Source: Asaia bogorensis (GTDB lineage: Bacteria > Pseudomonadota > Alphaproteobacteria > Acetobacterales > Acetobacteraceae). From it: DNA of 8,386 nt. Location: assembly GCA_945874515.1 (NCBI GenBank), contig CAMCHA010000082.1:1-8386 (forward strand), in the 5' to 3' direction. The position numbers were made by a program, and so were the translations under genes. Position 1 is the first letter of the stretch. Each line of letters starts with the position of its first letter. Under the pieces are notes generated by a model that saw only the letters and a program-made list of their open reading frames with translations, did no database searches and was not told the origin of the DNA. Below are positions 1-7,482 of this stretch, one piece after another.

Positions 1-667
1 TCCGCATCTCATGCGTGAACCGGGCTATGATCCGCTCCGCGACTTCGCGCCACTTTCCATGATCAGCATCAACCCGCTTGGCGTACTGGTGCGTGCGGAT
101 AATCCAGCGCGCGATCTGCAAGCCTTCATCGCCCATGCGCGCGCCAATCCTGGCGCGTTGAATTACGGCATCGGCAATGCGGGCGGGCTTGCCGGCACGC
201 ATCTTCTAAGTCAGGCCGCCGGCTTCAAGGCTGAGCAAATCTCCTATCGCGGTACGCCGCAGGCCATGGCGGATTTACTGGGCGGGCGGCTGCATTTTCT
301 CGTGACTGATCTTGGGCCGGCGGTAGAGCATTTGCGCGCTGGCACCATCCGCGCGCTTGCCGTGACCACCGCGCGGCGCGTTGAAACCCTACCCGATGTG
401 CCAACGGTGGCTGAAGCGGCGCTGCCTGGCTTTGATTTCGCTTCCTGGAACGGTTCCTGGATGCCGGCACGCACACCGCCCGCAATCATTGCGCGGCTGA
501 ACCGCGAAATGGTCACGATCGGCCAAAGCGATGAAGCGAAGCGCCATATCGGCGCGCTTGGCATTGTTTCCACCACCAGCACGCCTGAAGCCCTTGGCGA
601 ATTCAATCGCCGTGAATTGGAACTTTGGGCGCGCATCGCGGCAGAGGCAAATGTGGCGAAAGAATAG
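1..667 (+). CDS. Bug/TctC-family tripartite tricarboxylate transporter substrate-binding protein, 5'-truncated by window edge
   Basis: This is the C-terminal ~222 residues of a periplasmic solute-binding protein of the Bug (TctC) family, which captures carboxylates or other small solutes for tripartite tricarboxylate transporters or for sensing. The reading frame is open to the window edge (first full codon at base 2) and the first visible residues, PHLMREPGYDPLRDFAP, match the family's usual internal 'YDPLKDFAPV' stretch. The ATG at 11 is therefore internal, not the start. About 100 N-terminal residues, including the expected signal peptide, lie outside. Family hallmarks seen: LNYGIGNAGG with a following histidine (phosphate/carboxylate loop region), YRGTPQAMADLLGG, AGTIRALAVTTARR, LPDVPTVAEA and PARTPPAIIARLN. 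No TctA or TctB membrane gene is visible, so it may be an orphan Bug protein, as most are. It ends tail to tail with gltD. The ligand cannot be told from sequence. Confidence 0.92.
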   Translation, partial: PHLMREPGYDPLRDFAPLSMISINPLGVLVRADNPARDLQAFIAHARANPGALNYGIGNAGGLAGTHLLSQAAGFKAEQISYRGTPQAMADLLGGRLHFLVTDLGPAVEHLRAGTIRALAVTTARRVETLPDVPTVAEAALPGFDFASWNGSWMPARTPPAIIARLNREMVTIGQSDEAKRHIGALGIVSTTSTPEALGEFNRRELELWARIAAEANVAKE

Positions 668-686
668 CAGAAAAGCCTTACAAGAA

Positions 687-707
687 CAGGATTTTCGCTC
701 TTTCCTG
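687..707. terminator. Weak hairpin between the convergent Bug-protein gene and gltD, possible terminator
   Basis: In the 45 bp between the two stop codons, CAGGA (687-691) and TCCTG (703-707) form a perfect 5 bp stem with an 11-base loop. Read on the minus strand (downstream of gltD) the stem is followed by the T-rich TTCTTGT. The stem is short and the tail imperfect, so this is only a possible intrinsic terminator. It could serve either gene because the arms are symmetrical, although the plus-strand tail (GCTGTTT) is less T-rich. Confidence 0.25.
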
Positions 708-712
708 GCTGT

Positions 713-2161
713 TTAGCGCGGTAGGGTGCTTGCCCCCATCAGGAATTCATCCACCGCGCGCGCACATTGCCGACCTTCGCGAATGGCCCAAACCACCAGC
801 GATTGCCCGCGGCGCATATCACCCGCGGCGAATACCTTGGACACTGATGTCTGATAGGCATCCGTATCCGCCTGCACATTACCACGCGCATCCAAGGCAA
901 CGCCGGAAGTCTCCAGCAGCCCGGCACGACGCGGCCCTACGAAGCCCATGGCCAGCAGCACAAGATCAGCCTTCATCTGAAAGGCGCTGCCCGCCACTTC
1001 GCGCATTTGCATGCGCCCGGCTTCATGCACCCATTCAACGCGCACGCAATCAAGCGCCGTCAGCTTACCATTCTCGCCAACCGCCTGCTTGGTCAGCACG
1101 GCCCAATCACGCGCGCAGCCTTCATAATGCGCCGGCGCGGTGCGAAGCTTATGCGGCCAATTCGGCCAGGTGAGGCCCTTATTCTCATGCTCCGGCGGCT
1201 TCGGCATGATCTCAATCTGCGTGATGGAAGCCGCACCCTGGCGCGCCGCAGTGCCGATGCAATCAGCCCCCGTATCGCCCCCGCCAATCACCACCACATG
1301 CTTGCCAGTGGCAGAGATGGTTCCACGCGGCGCGGCGCGATCTTCAGTATCGCCCGCCACGCGCTTGTTCTGCTGCGTCAGATAATCCATGGCGGGGTAG
1401 ATGCCGGAAAGATTGCGCCCATCCACTTCCAATTCGCGCGGCCACTCCGCCCCGCCCGTCATCACCACCGCATCATAACCTGCCAGCAGCACATCAAAAG
1501 GCAGCGTGCTGCCCACTTCCGTGCCGGTGCGGAATTCAACGCCTTCTGCAGCCATTTGATTCACACGGCGGTCAATCAGATGCTTTTCCATCTTGAAATC
1601 AGGAATACCGTAACGGAGCAAGCCGCCGATCCGGTCATATTTTTCAAACAGCGTCACCGCATGGCCGGTACGTGCCAATTGCTGCGCTGCCGCCAGACCC
1701 GCCGGGCCGCTACCCACAACGGCCACGCGCTTGCCGGTTTTGTGCGTGGGGATTTGCGGCTTGATCCAGCCTTCTTCCCACCCGCGATCCACAATCGCAC
1801 ATTCGATGGATTTGATGGTGACCGGCGTTTCCGTGATGTTCAGCGTACAGCTTGCCTCGCACGGTGCGGGGCAGATACGGCCGGTGAATTCCGGGAAGTT
1901 GTTGGTGGAATGCAGTGTTTCCAGCGCCGCCTGCCACTGATCCCGATAGACCAGGTCATTCCAATCCGGGATCATATTATTTACGGGGCAGCCATTATGA
2001 CAATACGGAATGCCGCAATTCATGCAGCGCGCCGCCTGCTTCGTAAGCTCTGCCTCCGGCAGAGGCGTCACGTATTCCTTGTAATTCTTCAGCCGTTCTT
2101 CCGGCTTGATATAGCCGCGTTCGGCGCGTTCGAATTCAAGAAAGCCAGTTGTCTTACCCAT
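713..2161 (-). CDS. gltD: Glutamate synthase [NADPH] small (beta) subunit
   Basis: This 482-residue protein is the electron-input subunit of bacterial glutamate synthase; it oxidises NADPH on FAD and passes electrons through iron-sulfur clusters to the FMN of GltB in the cytoplasm. Visible motifs in order: an N-terminal cysteine set C46-x2-C49-x4-C54-x3-C58 and a second set C97-x3-C101-x3-C105, matching the region that binds the two [4Fe-4S] clusters; the FAD dinucleotide fold with GSGPAG (G150, G152, G155); the NADPH fold with GGGDTG (293-298); and a C-terminal FAD-closing segment [18 protein letters not shown]. The length is normal for GltD (about 470-490). The ATG start is supported by a strong purine-rich Shine-Dalgarno (AGGGGGG) about 9-10 bases upstream and by the conserved start [12 protein letters not shown]. 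It lies 21 bp after gltB and almost certainly shares its transcript. Dihydropyrimidine dehydrogenase and other GltD-like oxidoreductases share this fold, but adjacency to gltB makes GltD the clear choice. Confidence 0.98.
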   Translation of the reverse strand: MGKTTGFLEFERAERGYIKPEERLKNYKEYVTPLPEAELTKQAARCMNCGIPYCHNGCPVNNMIPDWNDLVYRDQWQAALETLHSTNNFPEFTGRICPAPCEASCTLNITETPVTIKSIECAIVDRGWEEGWIKPQIPTHKTGKRVAVVGSGPAGLAAAQQLARTGHAVTLFEKYDRIGGLLRYGIPDFKMEKHLIDRRVNQMAAEGVEFRTGTEVGSTLPFDVLLAGYDAVVMTGGAEWPRELEVDGRNLSGIYPAMDYLTQQNKRVAGDTEDRAAPRGTISATGKHVVVIGGGDTGADCIGTAARQGAASITQIEIMPKPPEHENKGLTWPNWPHKLRTAPAHYEGCARDWAVLTKQAVGENGKLTALDCVRVEWVHEAGRMQMREVAGSAFQMKADLVLLAMGFVGPRRAGLLETSGVALDARGNVQADTDAYQTSVSKVFAAGDMRRGQSLVVWAIREGRQCARAVDEFLMGASTLPR

Positions 2162-2182
2162 AACGCTATTCCCCCCTGCGGC
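2162..2182 (-). promoter_or_regulatory. Strong Shine-Dalgarno in the gltB-gltD gap
   Basis: The 21 bp spacer reads, on the minus strand, GCAGGGGGGAATAGCGTT immediately before the gltD ATG. The AGGGGGG run lies at a good distance for ribosome binding and fixes the gltD start. The spacer is too short for an independent promoter and has no hairpin, supporting one gltBD transcript. Confidence 0.7.
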
Positions 2183-5100
2183 TTATTCGGCCGCAACCGC
2201 GACACCACCCGCTTGCTCGGCCTTCAGGTCGAGCAAGGCACGGCGGTAATCCCGCGGCATCACCTTCACGAAGCGCGGCAGCGCCGCATCCCAATCTTCC
2301 AGAAGCGCGCGGGCACGCGCGCTGCCAGTCATCAGCAAATGCCGCTCCACCAGAATGCGCAGACGCTCGGCATCGAAGCGCAGCATATCGCCCATGCCAT
2401 TATCAAAGGCGGATGGGGCGCGCTGCTTCGGCCTGCCATCCTCGCTGGCATCAGCGGCGCCAATCGCTTCAAGGTCCACAATGCTGGTGTTGCACATGTC
2501 GCGGAAATTGCCGTTGATATCGTAAACATAGGCAATGCCGCCCGACATGCCGGCAGCGAAATTCCGCCCCGTCGCACCCAGCACCACCACCACGCCGCCG
2601 GTCATGTATTCGCAGCCATGATCACCACAGCCTTCAGCCACGGTCACTGCGCCGGAATTACGCACGGCAAAACGCTCACCGGCGACACCTTCGAAATACG
2701 CCTCACCAGCAATGGCGCCGTAAAGAACGGTATTGCCGACAATGATATTGGCTGAAGGATCACGGTTCACACCGGCGGGAGGCTTCACCGCAATGCGCCC
2801 ACCGGATAGCCCCTTACCCACGTAATCATTGGCATCCCCGGTCAATTCCAGGGAGACACCGCGCGCAAGGAAAGCCCCAAAGCTGCCGCCCGCCGTGCCC
2901 TTGAAAGCGATGCTGATGGTATCTTCGGGCAAGCCTGCATGGCCGTAACGCAGCGCCACCTCACCGGACAGCATTGCCCCCGTGGTGCGATTGAGGTTGA
3001 TGAGGCTGCGTTCAATGCGCACCGGTTGCTGCTTTTCCAGCGCATCCTTGCTGGCGGCGATCAGATCAACATCCAGGATGTGATCCAATCCATGATCTTG
3101 GGTTTCGCATTGATGGATCGCCGCCCCTTCTACCAGCTTCGGCTGATAGAGAATGCGGGAAAGATCAACGCCCTTCGCCTTCCAATGGTCAATCGCTGGG
3201 CGCATGTTCAGCCGGTCCACGCGGCCCACCATTTCATTCACCGTACGGAAGCCTAGCTGAGCCATCAGCTCTCGCATTTCTTCCGCGACGAAGAAGAAGT
3301 AATTGATCACGTGTTCCGGCATGCCGGTGAAGCGCGCACGCAGCACCGGGTCTTGGGTTGCGATGCCAACCGGGCAGGTGTTCAGATGACATTTGCGCAT
3401 CATGATGCAGCCGGCCGCGATCAATGGCGCGGTGGCGAAGCCGAATTCATCTGCGCCGAGCAGCGCGCCAATCACCACATCGCGCCCGGTACGCAAGCCG
3501 CCATCAACCTGCACGGCAATGCGCCCACGCAACCCATTCAGCACGAGTGTTTGCTGCGTTTCAGCCAGGCCAATCTCCCAGGGCGAACCGGCATGCGTCA
3601 GCGACGTCAAGGGCGAAGCCCCCGTGCCGCCCTCATAGCCCGAAATCGTCACATGATCGGCCCGCGCCTTGGAAACGCCGGCGGCCACAGTGCCGACGCC
3701 TACTTCGGAGACAAGCTTCACCGAAATCCGCGCGCGCTTATTCACGTTTTTCAGATCGTGAATAAGCTGCGCCAAATCCTCGATCGAATAAATATCGTGA
3801 TGCGGCGGCGGCGAAATCAGCCCAACGCCGGGCGTGGAATGCCGCACACGGGCGATGTTCTTGTCCACCTTATGGCCCGGAAGCTGCCCGCCTTCACCAG
3901 GCTTCGCCCCTTGCGCCATCTTGATCTGGATATCATCGGCATTGACCAAATATTCCGCCGTCACGCCAAAGCGCCCGGATGCGACCTGCTTGATGGCTGA
4001 ACGCATGGAATCGCCATTCGGCATGGGCGTGAAGCGATCCGCTTCCTCACCACCCTCGCCGGTATTGGAACGCCCGCCAATGCGGTTCATCGCAATCGCC
4101 AGCGTGGTATGCGCTTCACGGCTGATGGAACCGAAGCTCATCGCACCCGTGGCGAAGCGCTTGACGATGTCGCTCGCCGGTTCAACTTCCTCAAGCGGGA
4201 TCGGCTGTTCAGCGAATTTGAATTCCATCAAGCCGCGAATAGTCAGCAAGCGCCGGCTTTGGTCGTTGATGGTCTTCGCGAAATCCTTGTAGCGGTCGGC
4301 TGAATTGCCGCGCACGGCGTGTTGCAAGTTGGAAACGCTCTCGGACGTCCAGGCATGATCTTCGCCACGCAAGCGCAGCGCGTAATCACCGCCCACATCC
4401 AACAAATCGCGATAGATCGGGTTGTCACCAAAGGCGGCCTGATGGCGCTGCACCGCCTCAACTGCGATTTCGGCAATGCCGGCACCTTCAATAGTGGTGG
4501 CGGTACCGGTGAAGTATTTTTCAACGAAGTTTGTGGAAAGCCCAACAGCATCGAAGATTTGCGCGCCGCAATAGGATTGATAGGTGCTGATGCCCATCTT
4601 GGACATCACCTTCATCACGCCCTTGCCGATTGCCTTGATGAAGTTCTTTTGCACTTCATAAGGCTTCAGCTTCATATCCACCCGCTGGCGGATTTGTTCC
4701 AGGGTTTCAAAGGCAAGATAGGGGTTCACCGCTTCCGCGCCATAGCCGGCCAGCACACAGAAATGATGCACCTGCCGTGCCTCACCCGTTTCCACCACTA
4801 GCCCGGTGGAAGTCCTGAGGCCCTGGCGGATCAGATGATGATGCACCGCCGCGGTCGCGAGCAATGACGGAATGGCAATGCGGTCAACCGATACCGCGCG
4901 GTCCGATAGCACCAGGATGTTATGCCCAGCCAGCACCGCTTCCGTTGCAGCAGAGCACAATTTCTCCAAAGCCGGCGCTAGCCCATCCGCGCCATCCTTG
5001 GCCGGCCAGGTGGCATCCAGCGTCTGAGTGCGGAAGGCATCGCCAGCCAGCGCCTTGATGCCCCTGATCTTCGCCAGATCCTCATTGGTCAGGATCGGTT

Positions 5101-6820
5101 GCGCCACTTCCAGACGGTAATGATGGCCTGCCTGCCGCCCGAGCAGATTAGGTCGCGGCCCAATCATGGACACCAGCGACATCACCAATTCCTCGCGGAT
5201 CGGGTCAATCGGTGGATTCGTGACCTGTGCGAAATTCTGCTTGAAGTAATGGAACAGCAGCTTGGATTTATTGGACAGCACCGCCAGCGGCGTATCGGTC
5301 CCCATGGAACCGATCGGGTCATCCCCATCACGCCCCATGGGCTCCAGGAAGAAATTGAGGTCTTCCTGCGTATAGCCGAAAGCCTGCTGATCGCGCAGCA
5401 AGCCCTTGGTATCCTGTGTGCGCTCCAACGGCATTTCCGCCGGCACGCCGGGCAGTTCTTCCAGCTTGAACTGCGTGTTCTTCAGCCATTCGGCATAGGG
5501 GTGTTCGCTGGCGAGTTTCTGCTTGATTTCGGCATCATCAATGATGCGCCCGGCATCCAGATCAATCAGCAGCATGCGCCCTGGTTGCAGGCGCCATTTG
5601 TGGCGGATGCTCTCCTCGGGGATAGGCAGCACACCCACTTCGGATGCCAAGACAACCTTGTCGTCATTGGTGATGATGTAGCGCGCTGGGCGCAGGCCGT
5701 TGCGGTCCAGCGTCGCGCCAATCTGGCGGCCATCGGTGAAGGCAATCGCAGCCGGCCCATCCCACGGTTCCATCAGCGCGGCGTGGTATTCGTAGAAAGC
5801 GCGCCGATCCGAATCCATCAGCGGATTACCCGCCCAGGCTTCCGGGATCAGCATCATCATCGCATGAGACAGCGAATAACCGCCCGCGACCAGGATTTCC
5901 AAGGCATTATCAATGCAGGCGGTATCCGATTGTCCATGCGGAATCAGCGGCCACATCTTGTCCAAATCCGGCCCGAGCAACGGCGAAGACATGGAACCAC
6001 GCCGCGCATACATCCAATTCACATTGCCGCGCACGGTATTGATTTCGCCATTATGCGCCAGGAAGCGATAAGGATGCGCCAGCTTCCAGGATGGGAAGGT
6101 ATTGGTGGAAAAGCGCTGATGCACCAAAGCAAGCGCGCTTTCCGTCAGCGGGTTGCGCAGATCATCATAGAAGCTGCCGACCTGCCCCGCGAGCAATAGC
6201 CCCTTATAGACCACGGTGCGCGTCGAAAAGGATGGCATATACAAATCAGCATCCGCCGGCAGCCCCTTGGCGGTGGCCAATTCGCGGAACTTATTCAGCG
6301 CCTGCTTACGGATGGTGAGAATCTTACGCTCAAACGCGTCCTGATCCTTGATGCTGTCGCTGGCCGCAATGATCGCCTGGCGGATCACCGGCATGCTGGC
6401 GATCACGGCCTTGCCCAGGCCATCCAGCGTGGTCGGGACTTCGCGCCAGCCGAGCAGGATCTGCCGCTCGGCAGTCACATAGCCTTCGATGCTCTGGATC
6501 GCGACCGCGCGGGAAGCCTCATCCCGCGGCAGGAAGCACATGGCGACCGCGTAGCGGCCAAGCGCGGGCAGGGTCTTGCCCTGGCTTTCGGCCCAGTGGC
6601 GGAGCAGCTTGTCGGGCATCTGGATCAGGCAACCGGCGCCATCACCCATCAGCGGGTCAGCGCCCACCGCGCCACGATGGTCCAGATTGACCAGGATTTG
6701 CAGGCCTTGGCGGATGATATCGTTCGACTTTCGGCCCTTGATATCCGCAATGAAGCCAACGCCGCAGGCGTCATGCTCGTTACGGGGATCGTAAAGACCT
6801 TGCTTTTCGGGCAGTCCCAT
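2183..6820 (-). CDS. gltB: Glutamate synthase [NADPH] large (alpha) subunit
   Basis: This 1545-residue enzyme hydrolyses glutamine and transfers the ammonia through an internal tunnel to 2-oxoglutarate, giving glutamate. Domains in order: a class II glutamine amidotransferase from about residue 19 to 430, with nucleophile Cys19 in HDACGVGF, plus R236 in QRFSTN and N257/G258 in HNGEINT; a central inactive-barrel domain of about 480-770; the FMN/2-oxoglutarate synthase barrel of about 850-1200, with SNTGEGGEE (918-926); a [3Fe-4S] cysteine set C1138-x5-C1144-x4-C1149; and a C-terminal GXGXG beta-helix domain with G1335, G1337, G1340 and G1341 in VGKGLSGG. All of these are intact. Cys19 must become the N-terminus, so an 18-residue propeptide is expected to be removed. 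The ATG at 6820 is the only plausible start: an in-frame TGA lies 12 bases upstream (6833-6835). Its leader GAAGAGCGAAAGAT is a modest ribosome-binding site. It is the first gene of gltBD. Confidence 0.99.
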   Translation of the reverse strand: MGLPEKQGLYDPRNEHDACGVGFIADIKGRKSNDIIRQGLQILVNLDHRGAVGADPLMGDGAGCLIQMPDKLLRHWAESQGKTLPALGRYAVAMCFLPRDEASRAVAIQSIEGYVTAERQILLGWREVPTTLDGLGKAVIASMPVIRQAIIAASDSIKDQDAFERKILTIRKQALNKFRELATAKGLPADADLYMPSFSTRTVVYKGLLLAGQVGSFYDDLRNPLTESALALVHQRFSTNTFPSWKLAHPYRFLAHNGEINTVRGNVNWMYARRGSMSSPLLGPDLDKMWPLIPHGQSDTACIDNALEILVAGGYSLSHAMMMLIPEAWAGNPLMDSDRRAFYEYHAALMEPWDGPAAIAFTDGRQIGATLDRNGLRPARYIITNDDKVVLASEVGVLPIPEESIRHKWRLQPGRMLLIDLDAGRIIDDAEIKQKLASEHPYAEWLKNTQFKLEELPGVPAEMPLERTQDTKGLLRDQQAFGYTQEDLNFFLEPMGRDGDDPIGSMGTDTPLAVLSNKSKLLFHYFKQNFAQVTNPPIDPIREELVMSLVSMIGPRPNLLGRQAGHHYRLEVAQPILTNEDLAKIRGIKALAGDAFRTQTLDATWPAKDGADGLAPALEKLCSAATEAVLAGHNILVLSDRAVSVDRIAIPSLLATAAVHHHLIRQGLRTSTGLVVETGEARQVHHFCVLAGYGAEAVNPYLAFETLEQIRQRVDMKLKPYEVQKNFIKAIGKGVMKVMSKMGISTYQSYCGAQIFDAVGLSTNFVEKYFTGTATTIEGAGIAEIAVEAVQRHQAAFGDNPIYRDLLDVGGDYALRLRGEDHAWTSESVSNLQHAVRGNSADRYKDFAKTINDQSRRLLTIRGLMEFKFAEQPIPLEEVEPASDIVKRFATGAMSFGSISREAHTTLAIAMNRIGGRSNTGEGGEEADRFTPMPNGDSMRSAIKQVASGRFGVTAEYLVNADDIQIKMAQGAKPGEGGQLPGHKVDKNIARVRHSTPGVGLISPPPHHDIYSIEDLAQLIHDLKNVNKRARISVKLVSEVGVGTVAAGVSKARADHVTISGYEGGTGASPLTSLTHAGSPWEIGLAETQQTLVLNGLRGRIAVQVDGGLRTGRDVVIGALLGADEFGFATAPLIAAGCIMMRKCHLNTCPVGIATQDPVLRARFTGMPEHVINYFFFVAEEMRELMAQLGFRTVNEMVGRVDRLNMRPAIDHWKAKGVDLSRILYQPKLVEGAAIHQCETQDHGLDHILDVDLIAASKDALEKQQPVRIERSLINLNRTTGAMLSGEVALRYGHAGLPEDTISIAFKGTAGGSFGAFLARGVSLELTGDANDYVGKGLSGGRIAVKPPAGVNRDPSANIIVGNTVLYGAIAGEAYFEGVAGERFAVRNSGAVTVAEGCGDHGCEYMTGGVVVVLGATGRNFAAGMSGGIAYVYDINGNFRDMCNTSIVDLEAIGAADASEDGRPKQRAPSAFDNGMGDMLRFDAERLRILVERHLLMTGSARARALLEDWDAALPRFVKVMPRDYRRALLDLKAEQAGGVAVAAE

Positions 6821-6845
6821 ATCTTTCGCTCTTCAATGCTCCGCC

Positions 6846-6859
6846 GGGGTCAATACCCC
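6846..6859. repeat. Inverted repeat in the gltB leader (GGGGT-N4-ACCCC)
   Basis: GGGGT (6846-6850) and ACCCC (6855-6859) are perfect arms around the four bases CAAT. It lies 26 bp upstream of the gltB start. It could be a protein-binding dyad or a small hairpin in the gltB leader RNA. No terminator-like T-run follows. A role is not shown by sequence alone. Confidence 0.4.
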
Positions 6860-6865
6860 TGGCCA

Positions 6866-6882
6866 GCCCCTTTATATGGGGC
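6866..6882 (-). promoter_or_regulatory. Candidate gltBD -10 element inside an inverted repeat
   Basis: GCCCC (6866-6870) and GGGGC (6878-6882) are perfect 5 bp arms around an AT-rich core. On the minus strand the core contains TATAAA (complement of 6871-6876), a good -10 hexamer about 50 bp upstream of the gltB start. At the standard spacing the -35 region (complement of 6894-6900, AACTAA/GAACTA) is poor, so the promoter may need an activator or may be a different sigma class. Placement of a -10 in a dyad loop would suit operator control, which is inference. Confidence 0.35.
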
Positions 6883-6918
6883 GAGGGGCGTCTTTAGTTC
6901 AGAGTTGCGCTATGCGCC

Positions 6919-6946
6919 AGCATGGCTTTGGGGATTTTCCCATGCT
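6919..6946. repeat. Inverted repeat AGCATGG-N14-CCATGCT in the divergent region
   Basis: Perfect 7 bp arms AGCATGG (6919-6925) and CCATGCT (6940-6946) surround 14 bases. An alternative inner pairing, TGGG (6929-6932) with CCCA (6939-6942), is possible. It sits between the candidate gltB promoter and mmcB, where a regulator-binding site for either gene could lie. I do not recognise it as a known operator. Confidence 0.4.
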
Positions 6947-6950
6947 CTGG

Positions 6951-6983
6951 GCGGGCGGGACCTTTTCCCTTGACGCCGCCCGC
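6951..6983. repeat. GC-rich inverted repeat just upstream of mmcB
   Basis: GCGGGCGG (6951-6958) and CCGCCCGC (6976-6983) are perfect 8 bp arms around a 17-base loop, ending 22 bases before the mmcB ATG. If mmcB is transcribed from upstream of it, the leader RNA would fold here next to the ribosome-binding site. There is no T-run in either direction, so it is not an intrinsic terminator. In DNA this GC-rich an 8 bp match could be chance. Confidence 0.4.
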
Positions 6984-7005
6984 GCCGGGACGGAAAGCTT
7001 CCCTC

Positions 7006-7476
7006 ATGGACAAGATCACCGCCGCCCTTCGGGCAAATCGCATCGTGCGCGCCGCCATGCGCCATTGCGCGCTGGCCGGCTGGGCGCCGGTGGCGCAAAT
7101 GCCGCTACCGGATAGCCGCCGGCCCGATATCATCGCGCTGACCGATAATGGCAGCTTCATCGCCATAGAAGTGAAATCCACCGCCGAGGATTTCCTCTCG
7201 GACGAGAAATGGCAGGATTATCGGGATTGGTGCGACCAGCTCTATTTCGCCGTGGACATGGATTTCCCGCGAGAGGTTTTGCCGGAAGATGTCGGGCTAT
7301 TGGTGACGGATCGCCTGGAAGTGGCCGTGATTCGTGAAGCACCCTATATGCGTCTGTCCCCGCCCCGCCGCCGCGCGTTATTGCATCGCTTCGCCGTGCT
7401 GGCCGCCGGCCGCCTGGCCGCCCTGCAAGACCCGGAATCCGCGCGGGAAGTGAATGCCGCGCTCAAACTTGAATAA
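7006..7476 (+). CDS. mmcB: MmcB-family DNA repair protein (PD-(D/E)XK nuclease fold)
   Basis: This small protein (156 residues) matches my knowledge of the alphaproteobacterial MmcB family (formerly DUF1052), linked in Caulobacter to mitomycin C resistance and thought to act as a nuclease in DNA repair. The fold signature is visible: D41 in RRPDIIAL, followed by E55-x-K57 in FIAIEVKS, the PD-(D/E)XK metal-binding triad. Next come family-typical stretches DFLSDEKWQDYRDWCDQLYFAV (residues 62-83) and PEDVGLLVTDRLEVAVIRE. The start at 7006 is preferred over the in-frame ATG at 6922. The protein then begins MDKITAALRANRIVRAAMRH, as the family does; GGA at 6992-6994 serves as ribosome-binding site; and the 28 extra upstream residues are proline-rich and overlap two dyads. 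It is divergent from gltB and converges on hldE with 6 bp between stops. No membrane segment or signal peptide is present. Confidence 0.87.
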   Translation: MDKITAALRANRIVRAAMRHCALAGWAPVAQMPLPDSRRPDIIALTDNGSFIAIEVKSTAEDFLSDEKWQDYRDWCDQLYFAVDMDFPREVLPEDVGLLVTDRLEVAVIREAPYMRLSPPRRRALLHRFAVLAAGRLAALQDPESAREVNAALKLE

Positions 7477-7482
7477 TCTGTC

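Noticed and set aside
1007..2755. A 582-codon open frame on the plus strand, antisense to gltD and the 3' end of gltB
   Set aside because: It spans two strongly supported genes and their junction. Its translation is rich in His, Arg and Ala with no recognisable domain, as expected from the reverse frame of GC-rich coding DNA.
3311..4000. A 229-codon plus-strand open frame antisense to the GltB synthase domain
   Set aside because: It is a shadow of the highly conserved [3Fe-4S]/FMN region and has no independent coding signal.
5099..6199. A 366-codon open frame on the plus strand inside gltB
   Set aside because: It is fully antisense to the glutaminase and central domains of GltB, has a His/Arg/Gln-rich composition, and has no family motif.
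6897..6911. Possible LexA box at GTTC (6897-6900)
   Set aside because: The expected second GTTC seven bases on reads CGCT, so only a half-site is present.
6904..6926. Possible sigma-54 promoter for gltB on the minus strand (TGGCGC then GCAA)
   Set aside because: The GG and GC elements are 8 rather than 10 bases apart and the -12 TTGC is absent.
6930..6959. Possible G-quadruplex (GGGG, then GGGCGGGCGGG)
   Set aside because: There are three close G-runs, but the fourth is 15 bases away, giving an over-long loop; the competing GC-rich hairpin at 6951-6983 is more likely.
6970..6975. TTGACG as a -35 for mmcB
   Set aside because: At 16-18 bp spacing the -10 would fall in GAAAGC next to the ribosome-binding site and start codon, with no TATAAT-like hexamer.
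6922..7005. N-terminal extension of mmcB to the in-frame ATG at 6922
   Set aside because: The 28 extra residues are proline/glycine-rich and unlike the family, and the segment overlaps two inverted repeats. The start at 7006 gives the usual length and N-terminus and has a GGA ribosome-binding site.
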